Origin: an uncultured Clostridium sp.
GTDB lineage: Bacteria > Bacillota > Clostridia > TANB77 > CAG-508
NCBI GenBank assembly: GCA_947567695.1
Contig: CANONT010000007.1
Location: 1 to 58,944 of the forward strand
DNA: 58,944 nt
Reading direction: 5' to 3'
Every line of letters begins with the position of its first letter. The stretch's first letter is position 1. A program made the position numbers and the translations under genes. The notes under the pieces were generated by a model. It was not told the origin of the DNA. It searched no databases and worked only from the letters and a program-made list of their open reading frames with translations. This document shows, in pieces, positions 45,462 through 53,278 of the stretch.

Positions 45462-46088
45462 TTAAACATTTTGTATTGAAGTATCTCCATATACTTCATA
45501 TCCATATTTGTTATTCGTTAAGCGATACGCTATTTTGGTTATCATAAAACTTTGTACAAAATAGCCCAATATAATGATATTCGAAATCATATTATAATTA
45601 ATAACTCCTGCAATTAGTAACCCAATTGTGAAAGTAATATATGCTAATAACTGCTGTCTTCTTCTATCCTTTTTAGCTAAGATTGGCACATTTTCTGTAT
45701 CTGCTGGTGCATATAATTTAATCATAAACATTCCAAAAATCCATACCATAGCTATTATAATATATTTAATTATTCCGTTTAATAATAGGTATTTGGATAA
45801 AATTGGTATGCCACAATAGAATAATGTAGTTCCTAAAATACATCCAAGATGTGTTTTTAAATGAAATCCACCAGATGTATTTTTATAAGGTATTAGCAGT
45901 AGGAACGTGATTAACGTTTCTTTCCATATTCCTAAAAAATAAGCAATTATTAATACTAAAAACGTCTTGGGTATCTCTCCTACAATATTTTGAAGCCCAT
46001 AATTGATTACTTCTGCTTTTTCATCATCTATGTCTGGCATTTCTTTTCTAATTTGATTGGTCAGAAACATACAGATTTTATCTATCAT
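45462..46088 (-). CDS. agrB: AgrB-like accessory gene regulator protease
   Basis: 208 residues, integral membrane cysteine protease that cleaves and cyclises AgrD. The catalytic His lies in PYKNTSGGFHLKTHLGC and the Cys in LGCILGTTLFYCGIP, the expected spacing. Multiple membrane helices follow (YIIIAMVWIFGMFMI and others). It is transcribed toward agrD and toward the kinase/regulator pair on the other strand, so the quorum system is encoded by two converging units. Confidence 0.9.
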   Translation of the reverse strand: MIDKICMFLTNQIRKEMPDIDDEKAEVINYGLQNIVGEIPKTFLVLIIAYFLGIWKETLITFLLLIPYKNTSGGFHLKTHLGCILGTTLFYCGIPILSKYLLLNGIIKYIIIAMVWIFGMFMIKLYAPADTENVPILAKKDRRRQQLLAYITFTIGLLIAGVINYNMISNIIILGYFVQSFMITKIAYRLTNNKYGYEVYGDTSIQNV

Positions 46089-46313
46089 TTCCTCACCTCA
46101 TTTTTACAATTGCATTTTATCATCTATAAAATCTTTTGATTAATTATTTTTATGAAACACCGTTTTTCATTTACAAAAAAAATAACCACATTTTGCAAAA
46201 ACATGATTATATATAGATACTTTATATTCTCCATTATTTTTTGTATAAGAATTTGATATTTTTATAAAATCCTCTTATTCTTGATTAAATTATAATTTTT
46301 TTATAAAGATCAA

Positions 46314-46352
46314 AAAAATTGCCAATAGGGACGACCCTTTTTGGCAATTTTT
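46314..46352. terminator. Palindrome/terminator with GGGACG centre
   Basis: AAAAATTGCCAATAGGG and its complement CCCTTTTTGGCAATTTTT surround ACGA. It lies between tRNA-Met and agrB on the minus strand, so it can terminate the tRNA transcript. The centre GGGACG recurs at 48242-48278. Confidence 0.75.
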
Positions 46353-46387
46353 CGTGATAGACTATAATTTTTCATATTTTAAATTAT

Positions 46388-46464
46388 TGGTAGCGAAGAT
46401 GTGATTCGAACACATGACCCTTCGGGTATGAACCGAATGCTCTAGCCAACTGAGCTACTTCGCC
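46388..46464 (-). tRNA. tRNA-Met (CAT), CCA encoded
   Basis: 77 nt including a genomic CCA end. Acceptor GGCGAAG/CTTCGCT, D-arm GCTC..GAGC, anticodon arm TTCGG-TTCATAC-CCGAA giving CAT, T-arm ATGTG-TTCGAAT-CACAT. It has the elongator tRNA-Met form. It is the only tRNA gene I see. Confidence 0.95.
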
Positions 46465-46561
46465 ATATTTGTATAACGTAATTTATTATAAAGGTAGTTT
46501 TTCCATTTGTCAAGACAAAAATACAAGAAAATCAAATTTCTTGTATTTACGTTCTATTCTG

Positions 46562-46885
46562 CTATTTCTCTATCTCGTTCTCATATGTGTGTTCTTCTAA
46601 CACTGAACCTCTCTTTATTTCAGCTTTTACTACGCTTTTACTTTTCTCTCTCGAAAAATTTGGTCTCTTATTAAAAGAATTTTTTCCAATAACTTTCGCT
46701 TCAGATTTTCCGATTCTTACAGTCTTTTCCATTTTATCTACTCTATTAATAGCCTCTGTTAATTCATCTGATAATTTACCCTCTTCAGTATTTTCTGGTT
46801 TAGAAACATTTCCTATCATTTGAAGAAAAGTTCTAGCCATACTCCTTAGAGTAGGAAAATCTTCATTTCTAGCTCCTTGTTCCAT
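46562..46885 (-). CDS. Unknown small protein, charged
   Basis: 107 residues from the ATG at 46885 (GAGGTG 7 bases upstream). It starts MEQGARNEDFPTLRSMARTF and has a basic, Ser- and Lys-rich C-terminal half (SFNKRPNFSREKSKSVVKAE). No membrane segment, no recognised domain. Probably soluble; it stands alone. Confidence 0.65.
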   Translation of the reverse strand: MEQGARNEDFPTLRSMARTFLQMIGNVSKPENTEEGKLSDELTEAINRVDKMEKTVRIGKSEAKVIGKNSFNKRPNFSREKSKSVVKAEIKRGSVLEEHTYENEIEK

Positions 46886-47072
46886 ATATCTCACCTCAAA
46901 CATAAATTCAAAATTTATATCTTTCTTTTTATACTACATTTTGATTATAGCATAAAAAAGCTTGAAAATCAAGCCTTTTTTTACAATTTTTGTATTTACA
47001 CTTCATCATACAGTCCATTCATAATTAGCAAAATCTTAAAATTTACATAAAAATGTTCAATAAAAAACGTCC

Positions 47073-48149
47073 CTATTGCACATATTCATTAAGAGGTTTC
47101 ACACGATAATTTAGCTCACCCATCTCTTCTGTTGGCACATAGCCAGGCTTGCTATTGATCACATCTGGTAATCGATTAACAATAGAAGCACAAGTCAATT
47201 CAACCGTAGCTGGTCTATTAATAACTAAAGTAGTCTCAGGTTCTCCCATAATCGTCCATTCATTTTTATCAAAATCCTCCTTAGAATATACCTTTCCAAT
47301 ACACTCACTTTCAATCACAATTCCTTCTTCTGTCTCAGTGGTAACCACAGCACTCATTCCTGTTGCCATTCCAGCTTTTACTGTCATACCCAAAGTAGAT
47401 GACGCAATATCTTCTGTATGAGTTTGTGGCACTGTTTTTTGTGCTTGACTTTTTACTGTTAACCCTAATTTAGCACATAGCCAACCATTTACATTCCACA
47501 TATAAGAAGGTAAATATTCTCCTTGATTAATCATAGCCTGTCTTTCTTCATCTGAAATTCGATCCACAGAAGCCACTTCTTTATCAAATTCTTCTAACGA
47601 TAATCCAGCTCCATGTGCCTTTGCTAAAGCAATCCCATAATCTTCTACATTATAGCTAGAACTTCCTTTTATTTTTTTAATAGTTTGCGTTGAACCAGCA
47701 ATACTAGAAATCAATTGTCCCCAATAAATATCTTGGTACCCGCTACCTGTAATCGTGCAACCTGTTTGTTTCGCTGTTTCATCTATTCTTTTCGTTACAT
47801 TTGGATTAGAATTGATCGGATAAAACGCTTCTTCACATGTCGTAATAGCATTCACACCTAACCTTGCACACAACATCAAAGCATCTTCCACATCGCTAAT
47901 TAAACTCATCGTTGTAACAATAGCAACATCTGGTTTCGTTTCCTTCATCATATTTTCCGCTTCTTCTAAAGAAACCACCTTAACCCCTTTATTCTCTGTC
48001 CCCATAATTTCACCAATATCTTTTCCAATTACATCTGGATTAACATCAATAGCACCTACAATCTCTGCACCTTTCTCATATACATATCGCATGGTATACA
48101 CACTCATTTTGCCAGCACCATATTGAACCACTTTAATTTTTCTATCCAC
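47073..48149 (-). CDS. 2,4-diaminopentanoate dehydrogenase-like oxidoreductase
   Basis: 358 residues from a GTG at 48149 with AAAGGAG 8 bases upstream (the ATG at 48167 lies in that ribosome site). The Rossmann start KIKVVQYGAGKMSVYTMRYV, then VGAIDVNPDVIGKDIGEIMG and CTITGSGYQDIYWGQLISSI fit the DapB-like family that includes 2,4-diaminopentanoate dehydrogenase of ornithine fermentation. No other ornithine-degradation genes lie nearby, so the substrate is uncertain. Confidence 0.7.
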   Translation of the reverse strand: MDRKIKVVQYGAGKMSVYTMRYVYEKGAEIVGAIDVNPDVIGKDIGEIMGTENKGVKVVSLEEAENMMKETKPDVAIVTTMSLISDVEDALMLCARLGVNAITTCEEAFYPINSNPNVTKRIDETAKQTGCTITGSGYQDIYWGQLISSIAGSTQTIKKIKGSSSYNVEDYGIALAKAHGAGLSLEEFDKEVASVDRISDEERQAMINQGEYLPSYMWNVNGWLCAKLGLTVKSQAQKTVPQTHTEDIASSTLGMTVKAGMATGMSAVVTTETEEGIVIESECIGKVYSKEDFDKNEWTIMGEPETTLVINRPATVELTCASIVNRLPDVINSKPGYVPTEEMGELNYRVKPLNEYVQ

Positions 48150-48241
48150 AAAAATCACTCCTTTCATTATTTAGATTATACACCAATTTCAAAAAATTAT
48201 ACAAATCTCCCTACTGATCCTCACTGGTTCCAAGATTAGAA

Positions 48242-48278
48242 AAGTGTGACAAAAAGGGACGCCCCTTTTGTCACACTT
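48242..48278. terminator. Terminator between mtnN and the dehydrogenase gene
   Basis: AAGTGTGACAAAA and TTTTGTCACACTT form a perfect 13-bp stem with the GGGACG-type centre seen at 46314-46352. On the minus strand it follows mtnN directly. Confidence 0.75.
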
Positions 48279-48280
48279 GC

Positions 48281-48973
48281 TCATATTAAAAATTCTTTTA
48301 ATATATTAACACATCTTTTAGTAGCCAATTTTAAATTTTCATCCGATATATTAGCATTTTTATCATTTAATGTATTGGAAACACTTTTCACAGCAATAAA
48401 TGCGATATTATCTAAATAGCATACTTGAGCGATAGCAGCACATTCCATATCCACTGCATCAGCGCTAAATTTAACACGAATTTTATCTTTCATCCAAGGT
48501 TCTGCACAGAAAATATCACCTGTAGCTATGACCCCTATTTTTATTTGATAATTTCTTTCTGGAATCGATTGTATAATTTGCTCCATTTCATTGACTAACT
48601 CTCTATCACATATCACTTTATCTCCAATTCCAGAAATATATCCTTTACTATGTCCAAAAGCTGTAATATCAAAATCATGTTGGACAACTTGCTTCGCAAT
48701 TACTACATCACCTATATTTAGCATTCCATTAATAGATCCTCCAGCACCTAAATTGATCATATAAGATAGATCAAAGTTATGAATCATGACTTGTGCAGCT
48801 CTTGCTGCATTTACTTTTCCAACTCCACTTTTTACTAGCACACAATCTTTTTCTTGAATTTTTCCTCTTAAAAATCTGAGATTGTATATTTGCTCCACTT
48901 TTATATCTGTCATAATATTCAAAATTGCTTCTCTTTCTTCATCTACTGCTACCATAATTCCAATCTTTTGCAT
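48281..48973 (-). CDS. mtnN: 5'-methylthioadenosine/S-adenosylhomocysteine nucleosidase
   Basis: 230 residues. IGIMVAVDEEREAILNIM, LVKSGVGKVNAARAAQVMI, MINLGAGGSINGMLNIGDVV and the catalytic region DAVDMECAAIAQVCYL with AVKSVSNTLND are MTAN signatures. It releases adenine from MTA and SAH, recycling by-products of SAM use and polyamine synthesis. GGGGAGGATG precedes the ATG. Confidence 0.95.
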   Translation of the reverse strand: MQKIGIMVAVDEEREAILNIMTDIKVEQIYNLRFLRGKIQEKDCVLVKSGVGKVNAARAAQVMIHNFDLSYMINLGAGGSINGMLNIGDVVIAKQVVQHDFDITAFGHSKGYISGIGDKVICDRELVNEMEQIIQSIPERNYQIKIGVIATGDIFCAEPWMKDKIRVKFSADAVDMECAAIAQVCYLDNIAFIAVKSVSNTLNDKNANISDENLKLATKRCVNILKEFLI

Positions 48974-49124
48974 CTTTCATCCTCCCCTTCTTATTCCAAT
49001 TTTCCCCTTTTTTATTTTGCTTGTATTATATAATATTTGCATATTAATTTCAAGAATTTATAATTTGTTTATATTCTTTTATGTCTGTGTTGTCATGTTT
49101 TGTCATTTATTTTCCGAAAAAATC

Positions 49125-49153
49125 TTGCATTTTTTTTCTATAAAAGATATAAT
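49125..49153 (+). promoter_or_regulatory. Promoter of the restriction-modification gene
   Basis: TTGCAT, 17-bp spacer, TATAAT on the plus strand, about 100 bases before the ATG at 49261. Confidence 0.75.
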
Positions 49154-49260
49154 TCATTTGAAATAAAAATATAGAGGAGTATTATAATCAAGATAATGTC
49201 TTTACTGTTAAACAAGTGGCTACATAAATACTTATACAAATTAAAAGAAGGAGATAAAAA

Positions 49261-52200
49261 ATGGAAGAAAATAAAATTAAAGAATTATTAAAAGCAATGA
49301 ATTATATTCCTAAAAATGGTGTAAATAATGTTTATATTAAAGAATATCCTTCTCACAATAATTATAGTATTGAAGTAGATTTTAATATTCAAAGAATAAA
49401 CTATGGAGATAACATTATTCTTGGCAATACTACTACAAGTAATTTTTCTAAGCCTGAAAATTTTGTCGTTTTAGAATGCATTAACAGACTTTTAGAAAAA
49501 GGCTATAAACCACAAAACATAGAACTTGAAAAAATTTATCCTTCTGGAAGAGGACATAGTGGAAATTTAGATATATTAGTTTATTCAGAAGCACATACAG
49601 CTTATTTAATGATTGAATGTAAAACAGCAGGAATCGAACATAACAAAGAACATAATAAAATGATTAAAGATGGAGGCCAATTATTTACTTATTATGCTTT
49701 AGATAGAGATGCAAAATACTTATGTTTATACTCTTCTGCTCTTAATAATGGAAAAATTGAATATCAAAATGATATTATTCCAATTCATGAATCTTGGAAA
49801 ACCCTTTCTACTTCAAAAGAAATATATATACATTGGAATAAGTCATTCAAAGATAATGGTATATTTGAAAAATATTCTACTCCTTATAATGTAAAGCATA
49901 AAGCATTAACATATGAGATGTTAACTGATTTACAAGAAGCTGATAGTGGAAAAATATTTAATCAAATAATGGAAATATTACGCCATAATGTTGTATCAGA
50001 TAAACCAAATGCTTTTAATAAACTACTTAATTTATTTGTATGTAAAATTATTGACGAAAACAAAAACGACAAAGACGAATTACAATTTCAATGGTTAGAG
50101 AATGATACTGATGAATCATTACAAATGCGATTGAATGATTTATATAAGGCTGGAATGAAACGTTTTCTTAATATAAATGTTACAGATTATTCCGAAGAAG
50201 AGATAACAGACGCATTACAAGGGGTTCAAGTTGATGATAACTCAAAACAGGCTATAATAAATATGTTTAGAGATACAAGACTTAAGAAAAGTCCAAATTT
50301 TGCATTCAAAGAAGTTTTAGATGAAAAATCATTTAGAGCTAATGCTAAGATTGTCAAAGAAATAGTTGAATTACTTCAAGGATATAAATTTAGATATAGA
50401 CAAAAACATCAATTTTTAGGTGATTTTTTTGAGTTACTACTTAATACTTCTATAAAACAAGAAGCAGGACAATATTTTACTCCTGTTCCAATAACAAGAT
50501 TTATTATAAGTTCTTTACCTATTAAAGAATTTGTTACTAATAAAATCAAAAACAATGAAAATGATATATTACCTACAGTAATTGATTATGCTACAGGAAG
50601 TGGACATTTTTTAACTGAATATATGGAACAAGTTCAAAATATTATTGAAACCTTAGACATTACATCAGCTACACCCTTAGTAAAAAATAAAGTAAAAACA
50701 TGGGTTAATAGTGAAAAATTTAGTTGGGCTAATGAATATGTATATGGTATAGATTTAGATGATAGATTGGTTAAAACTGCAAAAGTTTCTGCATTTTTTA
50801 ATGGTGATGGTGAAGCTAATATAATTTGGGCTAATGGACTAGATAGCTTTGAATCTGATGAATATGTAGGTAAATTAAGATATTCTCAAAGATTCGATAC
50901 AAAAAATAATGGACAATTTGATATTTTAATTTCAAATCCTCCATATAGTGTAGATGCTTTCAAAACAACTTTAAAAAATGCTGAAAGTTCTTTTGAATTA
51001 TATGATTATTTAACAGATAATAGTTCAGAAATAGAATGCTTATTTGTTGAAAGAATGAAACAACTCTTAAAGGTTGGTGGCTGGGCAGGAATTATATTAC
51101 CTGTTTCTATATTTTCAAATAGTGGCATATACTCAAAAACAAGAGAAATATTATTTAAGAATTTTAATATTAAAGCAATTGTTGAATTGGGTTCAGGAAC
51201 TTTTATGAAAACAGGGACAAATACAGTTATACTATTCCTTGAAAGACGAAAAGATAATGATTATAAAGAAATCGAATTAGCAATAGATAGATTTTTAACT
51301 GATTATTTAGATGTTACTGTTCTTGGAATCGAAAATGCTTTTTCGACGTATGTAAAATATGTATATAATGATTTGAGCTTTGAGGAATACATAAATATAT
51401 TACATGGTAATAAAGTTGATAACGAATTATATACAGACTATATTAAAGATTTTGACGGCAACATTGAAAAAATTAATCAACTTGAAAAAGAAAAACTATT
51501 ATATTTTATACTTACATATCATCAAGAAATTGTTGTTATTAAAACTGGACAAAAACAAGAAGAAAAAAAATTCTTGGGTTATGAATTTAGTGAGCGAAGA
51601 GGACATGAAGGATTAAAATGGTTGCCTAATGGCACAAAGTTATACAATGAAAAAAATATATTGGATAATACAAAAGCAAATAGCTATGTATATAATTCTT
51701 TTAAAGGTATTAAAAATGAAATATCTCCTAAATTGTGTGAAAATATATCTTATGAACGTATGTGTAATCTTTTTGAGTATGGCACAAGCAAGTTTGATAA
51801 ACAAGTTAACTTAAACAAGATTAATCAATCTAAAGATATCTATTTATATCCAACTCAACAATTAGAAAAAGTAGCATATATTGAATACGGAGAAAGAATT
51901 GTTAAAAATATTAATGAAGAGCAAGTTTATCCAGTTTATGGAGGAGGCGGAGAAACTTTTCGTACTTCAAAGTTCAACCGTGAAAATAGATATGTAATCT
52001 CTCGTTTCGGTATGTCTCCAACTTGTGTTAGATATGTAAATGGAAAATTCTTCTTAAATGATTCTGGAATGACAGTTAGTTCAAAAAATAAAGAAATTAT
52101 AAGTGATAAATTTATTAATTTATTATTACTTAATCAACAATCACTAATATATGCACTTGGAAGAGGTCCTTCTCAAAAAAATATTGACATGGAGGCTTTT

Positions 52201-52929
52201 AAAAAAATTAAAATTCCTATTCCGCCACTAGATGTCCAAAAGAAAATAATTTCAGAATTTGAAGTTATAGAAACAAAATTAAGTAACTTAAATAATACTA
52301 TTATTATGAGTAAAAAACAACAAGATGAAATAATCTCTAAATACTTTGAAGAAAAATATATGAGAAGACTAGGAGATTATACTATTTTAACCAAAAGAGG
52401 CAAATCTGCTAAATATGGTAATTCAGATATTCAAGTTATAAAATCTGGGCAAGCTCGTGGATACACAACATTCGACTTTACAGATAAATACTTTGCAAAC
52501 GATAATTTCATTTCAGATGAACGAAATCTTATAAAAGGTGATTTGTTAATTAATTCAACAGGAGTTGGAACAGCAGGTAGAGTAACTTTATTTGAGTTGG
52601 ATGGTAATTATGTAGTTGATAGTCATATTACAATTGTTAGACTAAATAATGAATTACTATTACCGAAATTTGCTTTATATTCATTATGTCATATAGGATT
52701 TAAGAATATTGAAAATATGGCAACTGGTCAGAGTGGACAAATTGAATTATCTATTAATGCAATAAAGCAAATTAGAATTCCAATATTACCAATAGATGAG
52801 CAAAGAATAATTGTAAATGAAATAAAAAAATATGAAGATGATATAATAAATTCACAAAATGAAATAGAAATTTTAAATAATAAAAAGAAAAATATTTTAA
52901 ATAAATATTTACAAAAAGAAGATCTTTGA
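49261..52929 (+). CDS. Single-chain restriction-modification-specificity protein (type IIG-like)
   Basis: 1,222 residues. N-terminal nuclease, residues ~85-130: IYPSGRGHSGNLDILV with ...AYLMIECKTAG gives a PD-(D/E)XK pattern (D, ECK). Central N6-adenine methylase, ~390-660: EAGQYFTPVPITRF (motif X), IDYATGSGHFLTEYM (motif I) and FDILISNPPYS (motif IV NPPY). C-terminal half, ~840-1222: two target-recognition domains, each followed by a helix (IPIPPLDVQKKIISEFEVIE and IPILPIDEQRIIVNEIKKYE), as in type I S subunits. One protein thus recognises, methylates and cuts. AGGAGAT is 7 bases before the ATG. No separate modification gene is nearby. Confidence 0.92.
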   Translation: MEENKIKELLKAMNYIPKNGVNNVYIKEYPSHNNYSIEVDFNIQRINYGDNIILGNTTTSNFSKPENFVVLECINRLLEKGYKPQNIELEKIYPSGRGHSGNLDILVYSEAHTAYLMIECKTAGIEHNKEHNKMIKDGGQLFTYYALDRDAKYLCLYSSALNNGKIEYQNDIIPIHESWKTLSTSKEIYIHWNKSFKDNGIFEKYSTPYNVKHKALTYEMLTDLQEADSGKIFNQIMEILRHNVVSDKPNAFNKLLNLFVCKIIDENKNDKDELQFQWLENDTDESLQMRLNDLYKAGMKRFLNINVTDYSEEEITDALQGVQVDDNSKQAIINMFRDTRLKKSPNFAFKEVLDEKSFRANAKIVKEIVELLQGYKFRYRQKHQFLGDFFELLLNTSIKQEAGQYFTPVPITRFIISSLPIKEFVTNKIKNNENDILPTVIDYATGSGHFLTEYMEQVQNIIETLDITSATPLVKNKVKTWVNSEKFSWANEYVYGIDLDDRLVKTAKVSAFFNGDGEANIIWANGLDSFESDEYVGKLRYSQRFDTKNNGQFDILISNPPYSVDAFKTTLKNAESSFELYDYLTDNSSEIECLFVERMKQLLKVGGWAGIILPVSIFSNSGIYSKTREILFKNFNIKAIVELGSGTFMKTGTNTVILFLERRKDNDYKEIELAIDRFLTDYLDVTVLGIENAFSTYVKYVYNDLSFEEYINILHGNKVDNELYTDYIKDFDGNIEKINQLEKEKLLYFILTYHQEIVVIKTGQKQEEKKFLGYEFSERRGHEGLKWLPNGTKLYNEKNILDNTKANSYVYNSFKGIKNEISPKLCENISYERMCNLFEYGTSKFDKQVNLNKINQSKDIYLYPTQQLEKVAYIEYGERIVKNINEEQVYPVYGGGGETFRTSKFNRENRYVISRFGMSPTCVRYVNGKFFLNDSGMTVSSKNKEIISDKFINLLLLNQQSLIYALGRGPSQKNIDMEAFKKIKIPIPPLDVQKKIISEFEVIETKLSNLNNTIIMSKKQQDEIISKYFEEKYMRRLGDYTILTKRGKSAKYGNSDIQVIKSGQARGYTTFDFTDKYFANDNFISDERNLIKGDLLINSTGVGTAGRVTLFELDGNYVVDSHITIVRLNNELLLPKFALYSLCHIGFKNIENMATGQSGQIELSINAIKQIRIPILPIDEQRIIVNEIKKYEDDIINSQNEIEILNNKKKNILNKYLQKEDL

Positions 52930-53114
52930 TGTACTATAACTTAATGCCTAATAGCAACAATAATATTTTGAATTATTCTGATATTGCTAAAATGGGAAGC
53001 TGTAGTATTAGTGCAATAAAAACATCTATTATTAGCATGATTTCATATTTAGTTAGGATTGAAGATAGTCAAAAATCACTCTTTCTTGCCATTATGAATA
53101 AAATTGATATATAA
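52929..53114 (+). CDS. Possible small protein after the RM gene
   Basis: 61 residues starting MYYNLMPNSNNNILNYSDIA; its ATG overlaps the RM stop (TGATG). It has the form of the first part of a longer helical protein (AIKTSIISMISYLVRIEDSQ). I do not recognise it, and it may be a remnant. Confidence 0.35.
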   Translation: MYYNLMPNSNNNILNYSDIAKMGSCSISAIKTSIISMISYLVRIEDSQKSLFLAIMNKIDI

Positions 53115-53182
53115 ATATAGTTTTATTATTATTTGATATTGATACACATTCTAATTTATTTTAACAAGGAGTAATAGGAATA

Positions 53183-53278
53183 ATGGAAAATGAAATAAAT
53201 ATTTTTAAAAATCAACTACTAGAAAATCGAGTAGGAGAAATATCATTATTTGATATTTCGTCCTCTCACACCACCTAG
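53183..53278 (+). pseudogene. Gene start interrupted by the group II intron
   Basis: ATG at 53183 with AAGGAG 12 bases upstream, then MENEINIFKNQLLENRVGEI, after which the frame enters the 3' end of the intron and stops at 53276. The intron is in antisense orientation to it, so splicing cannot restore it. The rest of the gene is not found beyond the intron. Confidence 0.45.
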
